Assembly (NCBI GenBank): GCA_021234155.1
Contig: JAJEKV010000066.1
Coordinates: forward strand, 6,174,800 to 6,238,799
Source: Isoetes taiwanensis
Lineage: Eukaryota > Streptophyta > Lycopodiopsida > Isoetales > Isoetaceae
DNA: 64,000 bases
Direction of reading: 5' to 3'
Shown: piece after piece, positions 31,544 to 42,660 of the stretch
Position numbering within the stretch: the stretch's first letter is position 1
Layout: every line of letters starts with the position of its first letter
The notes under the pieces: model-generated
Told to the model about the DNA's origin: nothing
What the model saw: only the letters and a program-made list of their open reading frames with translations
The model's database searches: none
Position numbers and translations under genes: made by a program

Positions 31544-32250
31544 GAATGCATTTGAACTCTGTCCTTACCGAGGACTAAGGGGCTTTCTCGACTCGGGGGT
31601 GAAAAAGGTCTATTATCCACTCGCGAGCCAACAAAACCCCCAAAAGCCAAATACAAAGGAATTCAGACTGTTCATCCAACACCCTCCCTTTACTATATCA
31701 GAACACCTTCTGCTTGCCACACTTGCACATGCTCAAGAGTGCATTCTCTACTCTCGAGTCGCCAGTGCCTCTATCCAATCTGGGCCACTCTCCTTTGAAC
31801 CATCTCCTTCGAATATTGCAAAGGGGAGGGGACTAGCTTGGGTGGAGGCCTCTGCAATTAGCGACTTGAGAATGCATTCAAACTCTGCCCTTATAGAGGA
31901 CTAGGGGGATTTCTCGACTCGCACGAGAAGGCCTATTCTCGACTCGCGAGTCGAGAAAGCCCCCGAAAGGCAATTACAGAGGAATCCAGATTGTTCATCC
32001 AACACCCTCCCTTTACTATATCAGAGCACCCTCTACTTGACACATGCCCATGCTCAAGAGTGCATTCTGCACTCTCGAGTCGCCGATGCCTCTACCCAAT
32101 TTGGCCCACTCTCCTTCGAGCCATCCCCTTCGAATATTGCGAAGGGGAGGGGCCTGGGGCCTAGCCTGAGTAGAGGCCTCTGCGACTGGCGACTCAAGAA
32201 TGCATTTGAACTCTGGCTTACCTATGCCAAACTATCAAACAAGGAATCGA
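31544..32250 (+). repeat. 327-bp tandem repeat containing TCTCGACTCGCGAGTCGAGA palindrome
   Basis: Units begin GAATGCATT(T/C)(G/A)AACTCTG at 31544, 31870 and 32198 (the last partial), giving periods of 326 and 328 bp. Each carries CCAACACCCTCCCTTTACTA and TTCGAATATTGC(A/G)AAGGGGA. At the head of unit 2 (about 31937-31956) is a 20-bp perfect palindrome, TCTCGACTCGCGAGTCGAGA, also seen in the array at 49.15-49.62 kb. Confidence 0.85.
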
Positions 32251-32459
32251 ACCTGCCTACCTAACTTCGATCCTGCCCTACCTAACTTCGAATACGTGCA
32301 GTTGTTCGCGAGTCTCTCCGATTGCTTACTCTTCTGCTCGGCATCTCTCAATGCAGAGAGTTCCTCAACGCTAAAATATGCTCAACAGGAAACAAGCTTT
32401 CGAACAATTCCACATTCTAGGTGTAGCCAAGGTTGCCTTAGGGGTAAATGGAATTAATG

Positions 32460-33130
32460 CTTAAAGGGTTAGGCATTAAAAATCATTTCAAAGAATTGGA
32501 TTTGACTGGCCATTTAAGGGTAAGTTGATGAGCATCCCTCATATAGGGGCACCCACCAGTGTGGCGTTGCATGAATGAATTAACTTTGGCTCAAAATGGG
32601 CAATCCAAAAATAGGCTGCGTGGTTTATTCCTACTAATGGAAAAATATTATCGAAATTATTTGCCTAATATTCTTTCCCGCTCGAGCCACATTTTCTGGA
32701 ACTACAAAAGTAAAAAAGAAGGAAGATGAGTATGCGACTCAAAAATGTTAGATCACCGTTGATTGGAAGTGCTGAGAGGATGTTTCTTAGGTATCGCCCC
32801 TAACATTGAAAATGGTTATTTCAGATATGGAGCTCCAATGCAATCGTAAAAGCAAAGCCCATCTTAACCTTAACTCTCCTGGAATCTGATTCTTAGAATT
32901 TGCAGTGGTTTTTATTTCTTTGCTCTCTGATTTCTTTAAGCAATCTCTTCAAATCTACAGTGGTTTTTATTTTTCAAGGTTCTCTACTTCATCGAAGAAA
33001 TCTTTTCTACTTGGTAAGCATCAATTTCCTTTATCTTTATTTTCATGCCCATGCTCGTCCCTTTGATTAGACTTCTATGCTCTTGTGCGCATGCTAGATC
33101 AATTTGCCTATTTTTAGTTAGCAAGCTGTT
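32460..33130. other. Unrecognised stretch
   Basis: No coding signal. TACAGTGGTTTTTATTT is duplicated near 32902 and 32955. Confidence 0.3.
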
Positions 33131-33136
33131 TCGCAA

Positions 33137-33660
33137 ATCATGAGCTACCTGATTACATGATAGTCTGATCAAAATTCTTGAGTTATAGAAAAAGAGTTCA
33201 GCAAATGACTAGCAAAAACTAAAGATTCTCTTAGTTGCATGGGGCAAAAACATTTTCTTTTATGATTAGGAAGCAGGAAACAACATTGGCGCAACTAGTT
33301 GTAGACCATTTAGGCTATTCCAGAATCCAGATGATGAAATGATATGTGCTCCTATTCCTTGGATGTACAGAGCAGAGGACGTTTTGAGAATGGAGCTGCA
33401 TGCATTTTTTCAAACATGAACTAAAGCTCAAGGTAAGTCCAAGATGCCTTCATTACGTACAGTTATTTTTGGAATAACTATAATCTTCAAACCTGGAGTT
33501 TCGTTTGTCTTTATGTAATTTCCAAGGATATATTTTTAGCTGCAAACCACATCTTTGACATTGTCTAAAACCTGTAGAGGCATGGCACTGGTATGCTTGG
33601 TGGTTTGCTTGGTATGCACAGTTATTTTTCCATCATGATTATTACATCATAAGTGAGTTC
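33137..33660 (+). repeat. Host segmental duplication, copy 1 (partner 44754-45290)
   Basis: Order and sequence are shared with 44754-45290 over more than 500 bp. An exon-like block follows GGAAGCAG and reads MICAPIPWMYRAEDVLRMEL, then HAFFQ, with a CTCAAG|GTAAGT donor (about 33424-33435). I do not recognise the protein. A stop codon before the donor suggests decay. The hAT element inserted about 45 bp downstream. Confidence 0.75.
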
Positions 33661-33696
33661 TATACCAGGGATGTTTTTATTTATTTTTTCAATGCA

Positions 33697-33704
33697 ATTT
33701 ATAT
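33697..33704. repeat. hAT target-site duplication, left
   Basis: ATTTATAT is repeated exactly at 44321-44328. An 8-bp duplication is the signature of hAT insertion. Confidence 0.95.
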
Positions 33705-33824
33705 CAGGGATAGGTTCAATACGCTGTACGTTTTATACGGAATACGTATGAATTGAATGATACGGCACAAATTTGCCGTATAAAACGCAAAAAATACGGC
33801 GGAAAACAATTCCGCGTCGAAAAA

Positions 33825-34085
33825 ATTTTGGCGTCTGAAAAACAACAAAACAGCGTCTGAAAATATTTTCGGCAGACGCTGAAGATTCCCGATTTAGCGT
33901 CGCCAAAACCAATTTTTTTCATCTGACGCTGCAATCCACGCCACCGCGTCGCGAATTTTTTTTTTCGCGCTGCGGTTAAGAGTTTCGCACGTCTGTGAAA
34001 TTTTGAACCGGCGTCGCCGAAAACATAATCTTCGGCGTATGCGAAAATATTTTCGCGTCTGACGGTTTTATTGCTTTCGGCGTCG
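33825..34085. repeat. Left subterminal repeat block of the hAT element
   Basis: GCGTCTGAAAA, CAGACGCTGAAG, CTGACGCTG, CACGTCTGTGAAA and CGCGTCTGACGG lie in both orientations with GCGTCG(C) copies between them. The right end (43945-44200) has the same vocabulary. Confidence 0.8.
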
Positions 34086-34164
34086 CGAAAATTTTTCTAA
34101 ACTGTTTTGCCCGATTTACTAAGCAAAAAATATTTGCGCCAATTGTTTGGCCTGTTTTGTGGCA

Positions 34165-34185
34165 ATCATTAATAGTATATATAAG
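34165..34185 (+). promoter_or_regulatory. Putative transposase TATA box
   Basis: AGTATATATAAG lies about 380 bp before the first transposase frame and just inside the subterminal repeats, a reasonable core promoter position for the hAT transposase. No initiation evidence. Confidence 0.4.
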
Positions 34186-34558
34186 AAAAACGTGATTAGC
34201 CCTAGAATTCACCTCGAGCGTTGGCCGCGGGGTTGAGTCAAAATACTCCTTGGGAAACGGTTTGCCTTTGAGGTGTCGTTTTTCGAGTCCGCGAGCTGGC
34301 GTTGGATCTTTGGGCGTGAGTTTACTCCGTCCCAGTGGTTTCCACAGGGTTGGCATCTGCTTCCATAGAATATCCTATAGGGTCCCGTCCAACCCCTTGA
34401 TTCTTCGCGCGGAACGTCGGCGTAACATATGCATTGTGAGCTTGCTTCTTTGCATATATCGTCTTCCTTTAGTTCGTGTAATCAAGGAGTCGATTAAGAG
34501 ACATTGTCGGTAGGGTCCGAGTAATGGTGGCTACTGGTCATGCATCTACCTCACGGAG

Positions 34559-36640
34559 GTGCGAGGCGTGATCATGCATCTACCTCTAGAGGTGCGAGGG
34601 ATGCGTGTGCCCGTGCTTGGGGAACCCGCGGGGACCGCAACTTCGTGCACATGGTCGCGATGCTTGGAGTTGCGGGTCGGAAAAGAGGCCCGAGAATGGG
34701 AGTTTGTGAAAGAGTTTGGCGCAAATGAGTGGGAATGTGTGTTTTGTGGATACACATCGGTAAATGGTTACGCAACAAGAATTGAGCTCACATCTTACGT
34801 GAACGAGGCGTCGGTTAATCGCAACTTGTACCGCGCATCTGGCGACTTGCGAAAGGATGCCATCGAGAGATTGTCTCTACCGACCGGATGGGATACGCAA
34901 AGCGAAGAATAATATGAGAAAAGACGAAGTTACGAATACTCAAGAGCGGGGGCGGGCAAATGACGAAGATAACTATACCACCCCCTGTTGGGACAAAGAT
35001 ACCCGTCGAGGGCGGACTAGGGTCAATAGGTATAAGCACGGAGAACGAGAGAATGATAGAGACAATTGAAATAGTGGAAAGACAATTGAAACAACAGAGG
35101 GTTGATCATTGCTTAACATCGAGAGCAATTGAAGAAGACACAACCCCCGAAGGTTGTAAAGGCATTTTATATCTTTGGGTTTGTCTCCACATATTAAGGA
35201 GCATAAAACAATGAAAGAAGCCTTCCAAGAAGTTGCCAAAGCAGGACCGGCTTTTTAGACGCCTTCATACAAGCATGCCAACAATAAAATGGTTGATGAA
35301 ATACATGGAAAAATGGTTGAGAGGGTGGAGATGAAGTTGTGTCGCGGTGTGTGTGAGCGCCCCCGGCTTCATTAGTGACCGATGGTTGGAGCAATGTAAA
35401 CAAGGACCATCTTATTAATTTCATGATCGTGTATCCGGGGGGTGAAGTATTTTTGAAAACCGTAGAAACCAAAAGCCCGACCAAGTGACCGGAGATTGGA
35501 TTTTCAGAAAACAAAGGCCGTGATAGAGAGTTTTGGACCCGAAGAGAATATTTCAAGTTGTAATGGATAACGCGTCTAATTGCAAGCTAAGCGGGTCAAT
35601 TCTTGGAGGCCAATTTCCGGGGTTGCATGCTACTAGTTGCCAATGCCATTGCACGAACCTATTCTTTGAAGGACCGGTTCTCACAAAGACACGTGGGTTC
35701 AAAGATCCCATTCGAAAAGCGGCGTCGGCTTGTAAAATTCATCACAAAGAAGCCGGCAATTTATGCCATTTACAAGTCATTGCGTCAGAAGAGCCTAGCA
35801 CTCATGAATCCTGGGCAAACTCGGTTTGGTTCCAATTATATCTGTCTTGAAAGAGTGCTGAAGTGTCGTGATTGGATTATCTCAACCTTTAATCATCTGA
35901 GAGTTTTTGATTGGGAAAAGAAGGCGAAAGGGAAAAATGCCGCCAAACACCGACAAGTCTTTGCCCTTCGAGAAATGCTTGGGCGGAGACATTTTGGAAA
36001 GGTGTAAAAATGTTGTGAGGTGCATGCAACCTGTTTGTCATGCCATCAAAACCCTTGATTCTTCGAAGGCAAACCTTTCGAAAGGTCTAATCCTTCCTAG
36101 AACGTGATGGTCCCAATCGCCATTTGACAATGCTAAGCCTTGGCGACACTACTCGAGAGACTTCAATGAGCGATGGAAGAAGTCATACAATGATCTTCAT
36201 GGCGCGCATGCCTTAGACCCACACAACCACGATATGGACCAGCATACGGATAAAGAAGTGATGGGCTCGTTGAAGAAGGTTGCAAAAATGTTCTATCCCA
36301 ACAAATCGGACTACAAGCTTTTCATTGCGAAAGTTAACTGAATACGAACACGAGTGGAAGGTGGGCGATGAAGAGCTTCACGACGCTGCTTGGAGAGTCA
36401 TAAGAAGGAACCAAATATGGAATCATATGCATGGTGGCAAGCCCATGGGCAAGTTATCGATACCTTTGCGGGCAATTGCAATGACTATCCTCTCTTTGGT
36501 ATCTTCCAATAGTGCAAGTGAGAGGAATTGGAGTGCCTATAAGTACATACACAGTGTCACCCTTGTCGCTTGCTACATAAGAAGGCGGAGACAAACTTGT
36601 ATACAACTTCTCAAGCTGGCTATTGAATCGTAATAAAGGG
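34559..36640 (+). pseudogene. hAT transposase (BED finger + DUF659 + hATC), decayed
   Basis: Remains of a plant hAT transposase, which excises and reinserts the element through an RNase H-like fold. In order: a BED-type finger remnant, NEWECVFCGYTSVNGYATRI (about 34728-34787), in which the distal His residues are not clear; AKAGPAF..TPSYKHANNK with a stop; SLVTDGWSNVNKDHLINFM, then VYPGGEVFLKTVET (DUF659 core, 35369-35472); QVVMDNASNCKLSGSILGGQ (35560s); KFITKKPAIYAIYKSLRQ and NPGQTRFGSNY; and the dimerisation domain LSIPLRAIAMTILSLVSSNS, then ASERNWSAYKYIHS (about 36449-36560). These lie in different frames with stops between them, so the gene is broken by several frameshifts. It has no obvious introns. 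Confidence 0.9.
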
Positions 36641-37440
36641 TACATCCGCAATCGATAAGCTACACGGTTTCCTTTCATGGATCTGATTCCGAAGTGGAAG
36701 AGGGCGGCTTCGAAGACGGTGAGGATGAGATGCTTGCAATAAATGCTGCAAGCCATGTTGATGAAGACATTCAACGCCCACGCCGTTGATGGCGAAGATG
36801 ATATAGACCAAGCCATATTCTCGAGGCCGGATCAGCCGGCGGCGAGGATCCAGGAGTCTCGATCTGAGAAAGGCGAGGTTCGAGCAATGCGGTTGATGGC
36901 GTGGCCCGGCTTACGTGATCAACGGACTCACCTTTGCGCTTTACCTTGACAAGCGAGAACGGGCTAGGAAAAACCGTCTCGAGGGCGTTTCACTAAAGGA
37001 AAGGGTCATCGGAGGTTGAACCTAGGTCCCCGACAAAAGAAGAGGATGGAACGCAAATGATGAAATCGATGAAGAAGAAGGCGCTGCCTAGAAAAATGAT
37101 GTGATGAGTATCTTGATCTGTTGTAATTGGTCTTGAGGATTTTCATACTATTGTAAATCGCCCCACGGCACTATTAATAAAAAGTTTTTGGTTATAATTT
37201 TTTGTCACAAATGTTTTACGTTAATGTATGATAGTTCTTTCTATGTTTCTTTCTATGTTTCTTTTCATGTGTAACCAAGAAGGTTGCCACAAAACCTTGT
37301 TGGATCAGACCCGTCTCGACCTCCGTTGTTGCTTGCCTCTTATAAAATCTTGCTGATGAGAAGTAATCTCGCGATGCGAAGGGGCCAACAGCCTCGGACC
37401 AGCCCGGACGAATCTGATCCATCAGAAGGTTCACAAGGTA
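36640..37440. other. hAT interior, tail of transposase and spacer
   Basis: Just after the dimerisation domain an acidic frame reads SDSEVEEGGFEDGEDEML, probably the transposase C-terminal tail. The rest is non-coding. TTCTTTCTATG is duplicated near 37231 and 37245. Confidence 0.45.
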
Positions 37441-37471
37441 CTTCGGTACCCAAGTCGGGAATAACTTCGGT

Positions 37472-37635
37472 ATGCCAAATTGGGCTTTGAATGCTATCTG
37501 GACCTATAATCTGTACTCTATTCCTCTGGGTGGCACATGCTCTGAATACCCAAATGGGTTTGCATGGCATGTGCCACCCAAAGGAATGGAGGTACAAATT
37601 ATAGGTCCAGATGGCATCCAAATGGCGATTTGGCA
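37472..37635. repeat. Hairpin repeat, copy 1 (164 bp)
   Basis: A near-palindrome. The left arm (TGCCAAATTGGGCTTTGAATGC.., GGACCTATAATCTGTAC.., GGGTGGCACATGC) folds onto the right arm (GCATGTGCCACCC.., GTACAAATTATAGGTCC.., GCCATTTGG-type) around a 27-bp loop. It could be a foldback MITE. A second copy lies at 38431-38597. Confidence 0.85.
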
Positions 37636-37645
37636 ACCATTCAAG

Positions 37646-38033
37646 AGGATCACGCTCCAGGCCAGGATGAAAGAGACCTGAGTACAAGCATCGAGACTTC
37701 CCAACCCTTGCTTTCACCCCTCTTTGAACAATGGAACTTAGCATGTAAACTAAGCTACATTGCCCAAAGAGGAGGGGAAAGAAAGATTGGGAAGTCTCGA
37801 TGCTTGAACTCATCAATCACTAACATCCAATTAACCCGAAGGATCACGCTCCAGGCCAGGATGAAAGAGACCTGAGTACAAGCATCGAGACTTCCCAACC
37901 CTTGCTTTCACCCCTCTTTGAACAATGGAACTTAGCATGTAAACTAAGCTACATTGCCCAAAGAGGAGGGGAAAGAAAGATTGGGAAGTCTCGATGCTTG
38001 AACTCATCAATCACTAACATCCAATTAACCCGA
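37646..38033 (+). repeat. Perfect 194-bp tandem duplication containing a hairpin
   Basis: 37646-37839 and 37840-38033 are identical as far as I can read. Each unit is itself an imperfect palindrome: AAGCATCGAGACTTCCC... CTTAG, a TATGC-like loop, then CTAAG ...GGGAAGTCTCGATGCTT. A third, partial, diverged copy is at 38830-38945. Perfect identity means either a very recent duplication or an assembly duplication. Confidence 0.9.
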
Positions 38034-38117
38034 AGGAGGTAACAAGAATTTCGAGAACCTATATTGTTTGCCATGGAGAATATAAAGCCTGGTGACCTGA
38101 CAACCATTCAAGAGGGT
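38034..38117 (+). repeat. 84-bp direct repeat (partner 39168-39251)
   Basis: GGAGGTAACAAGAATTTCGAGAA and CTGGTGACCTGACAACCATT (each read in parts) recur with a few changes at 39168-39251. Confidence 0.8.
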
Positions 38118-38139
38118 TAGCGCTTGGCTTACTCCCTTT

Positions 38140-38340
38140 TCGAAGTTCTTTGCTTGGCGTATCTAATTAAGCCACCCGGTGGCGATGTCATCCCCTAGGG
38201 GCAAATTAGATACACCAAACAGAAAACGAAAGAGACTAAGCCAGGGTGAGCGAGTTGAAGTCTCGAGAAGTCTCGAAAGAGATTAAGCCAGGGTGAGCGA
38301 GTTGGAAGTCTCGAGTTATTAGGAAGTCCACTAATCCTAA
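38140..38340. repeat. Inverted repeat and 47-bp tandem pair
   Basis: TTGGCGTATCTAATT and AATTAGATACACCAA form an inverted pair around 38152-38220. AAGCCAGGGTGAGCGAGTTG then occurs twice (38239 and 38286). Confidence 0.7.
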
Positions 38341-38430
38341 TTGGCATCTGTCCCTAATTAGGATGTTCAAAAATCACTAACAACTCAATGCGGCCGGCAA
38401 CCCCCAAAATGTTATGTAGACACTTCGGTA

Positions 38431-38597
38431 TGCCAAATTGGGCTTTGAATGCTATCTGGACCTATAATCTGTACTCTATTCCTCTGGGTGGCACATGCAC
38501 TGAATACCCAAATGGGTTTGCATGGCATGTGCCACCCAAAGGAATGGAGGTACAAATTATAGGTCGGATAACATCCAAAATGGCGATTTGGCGTACC
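38431..38597. repeat. Hairpin repeat, copy 2
   Basis: Same palindrome as 37472-37635 with a small deletion in the right arm (ATAGGTCGGATAACATCC). Confidence 0.85.
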
Positions 38598-38829
38598 AAA
38601 GATGCGTGGACGTCCTCCAATTTCAAGTCATAGTGATGCTCAAGGTTCTCCATCAATAGAAGGAGTTAGGATGTTCCATGATTTGGTGCCCTAAATGTAC
38701 CATTTGTATAGATGGACAACGCCGAGGGCACCACTTTGGCTTGAAATTAGAGTGCGCTCTCCTCGGCGCCTCGAGACACAGGGTCCGGGCATCCGAGGGC
38801 GTCCCCAATCTTTAACTTTCGGGTCTTTG

Positions 38830-39251
38830 GACAATGGAACTTAGCATGTAAACTAAGCTACATTGCCCAAAGAGCCGGGGAAAAAAACGGGGAAGTCTCG
38901 ATGCTTGAATTCGTGAGTCAAAGCTTGCTTCAATCACTAACATCTAATGAACACACAGAATCGCAAGCAACCACTAGGCCTTATATCCTCCGTGGCCACA
39001 ATAAAAATAGAGTACTCAAAAACCTTGTAACCTCCTCTAGAACGAACGATTTCTGCTCCGACCCCCATTTTGCGCGTCTTTGTGTAATATAACCTAGCAA
39101 AGTATCTAAGATACATTGACACAGAGACACGCAAAAGAGAGTGAGAGCAAAGCTCGCTCCTTCTAAAGGAGGTAACAAGAATTTCGAGAAGTCTATATTG
39201 TTTGCCACTGAGAATATAAGGCCTGGTGACCTGACAACCATTCAAGAGGGT
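38830..39251. repeat. Partial hairpin copy plus nested inverted repeat
   Basis: 38830-38910 is a diverged copy of the 194-bp unit. 38965-39060 (AGGCCTTATA.., AACCTTGTAACCTCCTCTAG) is the inverted counterpart of 39160-39240 (AAGGAGGTAACAAG.., TATAAGGCCTGG). The segment could fold into a large stem with an inner loop that itself has CTAGCAAAGTATCTAAG-type symmetry. Confidence 0.7.
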
Positions 39252-39593
39252 TGCGTGTGCAGATGTTTTGACTCACTCACCATCCAACCATGACCATCCA
39301 GGATAAAAGAGATTGGGAAGTCTCAATGCCTTTACTCGTCAAACAGAAAACGAAAGAGCGATTTGGAAGTCTCGATGCTTTTACTATGAGCACTACTCGA
39401 TCCTTTGATAACATCATTACACCTTGTTTGAAATAACGTCATTATACCCGCCATTCACAAAATGATCTGTCAAAATTTGGCATGTCTAAAAATGTAATAT
39501 CTCATTTTCATTGGTCATTTTGATCAATATAATCACCCCTAGACCTGGAGGTGGTGGTAAGAACCGGTTAATGTCGGCCAATCTGTCTCTCCT

Positions 39594-40366
39594 TCACGGC
39601 TCCTCCACCCCCCTCCACAATTCCATCTCGCGAAAGGTTTGAAAAGTGTGCATCTGCCCATCCCTCCTGCGAGCGGTCAAATGTGGCAACGCTGGCATGC
39701 GACCTTGCATATTAAATATGGCATATTGTAACTCAGGAAAAATCCATCCGTCTTTGCAAGGTTGGATGAGCGGCTTTGCAACATCCAATCAAGAACATAT
39801 AGCATGTGCATACGATGCCCACACCCTAGAGTGTACCAGCCCCACGTGTCGGTTGTTGTCACCACAAAATTGGCAATGTCTGTAATCAACAACCTTTAGC
39901 TCTTCCCACTGACTCTCATACAAATACTCGCGAGGGAGATAGGATATCGACTGCTCCGAAGTCACCCTAAAAGGGTCAGAGTCTAACGATTTGGTCAAAT
40001 TGCGCAAGTGCTGGTTGTTTTCTCTAAGGACCGTTGCCTCCCTGTTTAATGCCGCTAGTTGCCGTTTAGCGTCCTCTAATTCAGCGGCCATCTTGTCATA
40101 CCCATCGGCACGGTCCTTCAAGCGAATATTCTCTTCAGAAAGTGTTAGGTTCCGACTTCTCTCATTCTCTAGTTGGGCCCGAATATCCACAAGGTCATTC
40201 CGCGGCTCGGCCCGGCTACCCCTGTCACCTCAAAAAGTTGGATAGCGTCGAACAAGGTATGTAATGGTGATGGGCTCACCATGTGGCCCACTCTCGCTAT
40301 CTTCCGATAGCTTGACCCTCTTCGTCTGCCACTACCGCTTCCCTTGCCTCCATTTCCTACTCCCAT
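39594..40366 (-). pseudogene. Antisense hAT gene B: coiled-coil, Cys/His-rich protein
   Basis: A minus-strand frame starts at 40366 with MGVGNGGKGSGSGRRRGSSY and shifts frame near 40195. It then encodes a heptad-rich coiled coil (AQLENERSRNLTLSEENIRL, then ELEDAKRQLAALNREATVLR) and a Cys/His segment, YRHCQFCGDNNRHVGLVHSR. After one in-frame stop at 39789 it continues WIFPELQYAIFNMQGRMPAL to a final stop at 39594. It would be a protein of about 250 residues with a coiled coil and a possible zinc-binding end. No known family was recognised. It lies inside the hAT element opposite to the transposase. It may be an accessory transposon gene or a captured host gene. Confidence 0.5.
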
Positions 40367-40439
40367 AATTTACGGGCACTTCCTTCACAAGCTTCGTGGT
40401 ATACTTGCTCGCGCAAAAAACTCTTACTAAACTCACCGT

Positions 40440-42660
40440 TGTGGGGTAAATGTCCCTTCACTTGGACATGGCGGCATTTGCTTTTGCTCGAACCACAGCA
40501 TTCTTGCACTCGTGAGCCTTATACTTACCCCGCCTACTAGGCCACTCACTTTCAAACTCATTCTTGTCCAAATTTGTGATTACATCGTCGTAGTCTGCTC
40601 CACTTGGACAATAGCGGGCCCCTGCCTGCCGACTACATTATGCACCTCCGTGATGGTGCAATTATCCCTCTTTGAAACTTCATCCATCATGACGCAACCT
40701 TCTTAACTCTGCCGTGCGAAACTCATTCGCCCTTGCATGTGCTTCTGCTCTCTCCATTTGCCGAGCAGCTGACATCTCAAGCTCGTTCTCCAACCCTTCA
40801 TGCCAAGGAGACTGAGTAGAGGGGGTCCTCAAATTAGAGGGAACCGAAAATCCATGCTGATCCTGGCATACGGGCGACCCACATTAGTGTGTGTCGATTC
40901 AATTCTTCGTCTGCTAGGTGGGACATAATTTGGACTGCTGACTTCTATAGGTGCACTGACTGACTTGTATAGGTGTGCTTTGACTTCTTGTCTTTATAAT
41001 GTTCGTTAGCTGCGACATATAAAAAAGCATAGAATAAATAACACAAAAAACACACGAAAAGGAAAACTAAGCTACACAACACACATAGACAATAATCTTT
41101 CAAATAGCATCAGATAAGTGTTTAATGAATTTAGTTGGAATATTATGTAATACAAGGATGTTTGAATGTAAGTGAATATGCACGCTAGGCGTTGACTAGG
41201 ACCAACTTGGTCTAATGCATCGTCGCCACCACGGCCAAGTTGAAGAATCAATCGATTCCAATTGTGGCCTCGTGCCGCGAATTGGAGAGCAATGAAAACT
41301 CCCGCATTGTGTCAAGTAGGCTGGGCCATATCAAATTTTTAATGTGTTTTGTCCCTCATTGGCGACTCAACGCAATGTTTCAAATAGTCGCACATTCTCC
41401 GTGCTTGCCTTGCTGCTCCAAGTTTCCTATTGACTCCATGTAGGAGTGCTTACTAGCAAAGTCAGACTAAGTAGTAGACAATGTCTGCTGCCAGGTGTAA
41501 ATCAAAGTCAACCCTTGCGAGCCTGCACCTTGAGCCACTACCAAAAAGATCATCATGCATATATGGATGCCCGGCCCTTTCCATCTCAATTCTTTTCTTA
41601 CCTTCGCCATCCATACCCTTGTAATGCCATCGTTTTACCTCCAACATCGTGGATCAACCCGGATTCACCCCAATCACAAATGCCAATGTATACGACTGAG
41701 GATTAATACATCCCTTCTCCTTTCCATAATCAAAATGGAGCAATATATTGCCCCATGCAAGTCCATATGCAAATATCTTTCTTGATGGAGCTTTTCCCGC
41801 CCTTCTGAGATGACATTGCTAAGTCCCCAACCCTAGATGCAACAAATAATTCTTTCTTTTCTGCTCCTCAAGCAGGCCTCAAGTCCTGTCTTAACTCGGG
41901 GACAGCTCCCAACTTCTTAAATGCAAGCTCTGCAAAGGCATTGGACCCATGACTTGTGAAGAAGGTTGCCAACGAACCTCCATTCCAAAATGGGAAAATT
42001 AAGCCTTGTCTCTCTAGGCGGTTGTGTGCTACCAATGCAGTATGATACACCCATGCCTAACTTGCATTCTGACTCCCTCATGTTCTTGAAAGATAGCTTC
42101 CACTAACTTATTGGGTTACGTACTAGACTAGAAAATTATTATGTTGAAGTTTTACACAATAAGGTTCATCCTTAATAAAACTAGACCCTAAAATATTGCA
42201 CTTGTACCTTTAGCGCCATATGAACCCGAGAACCAATTAGTTTAATACGTTTTATTATTTGTGATGAGTCTACCATGGCAAACCAAGTAGTCTTAGCATC
42301 CGCTCTTCTCTGAGCTTCCCACTCCCTATCTGTCTCACCGGGCGTTTGGCTTTTATGGTTTGTGCCAACACTTTCTTAACAAGATGGGGGTTGATGTGCT
42401 TCTTTCTTCAATTTTCTGTTGGTCCATGCCGATTCCATGTCTTTGGCTTTTTCTTTCAACTCTAGCCTCAATGATGACTACTCAAATTTGCAACTTACGT
42501 GATCATATTGCCCATTGGTCGGGCCGATATTACCCACTATCCATGTATACCTCTCTTGCTCACTCTTTGCGGGGCTCTAGCTCCATCATTCGGCTTAAAA
42601 GCCCTCTCGGCATCTTTTACCAATACGCATGGTAGTCTAGCCATCCTTCCTCATTTGCTA
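40440..42660 (-). pseudogene. Antisense hAT gene A: multi-exon unknown protein relic
   Basis: Several long minus-strand frames with protein-like composition follow each other. The first is MARLPCVLVKDAERAFKPND, then SKRGIH (from about 42644). Next, with single stops, comes LELKEKAKDMESAWTNRKLK. After that REWEAQRRADAKTTWFAMVD, then IIKRIK, runs to CTAAAG|GTACAA (42205). Then, after a GTTAG acceptor, AWVYHTALVAHNRLERQGLI and SNAFAELAFKKLGAVPELRQ run to a stop at 41868. NVISEGREKLHQERYLHMDL (about 41820) follows, then MERAGHPYMHDDLFG (about 41570). The last is NLDKNEFESEWPSRRGKYKA, then CKNAVVRAKANA (about 40570-40440). I do not recognise the protein. The consistent strand and splice-like borders argue for a real, decayed gene. 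Confidence 0.45.
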
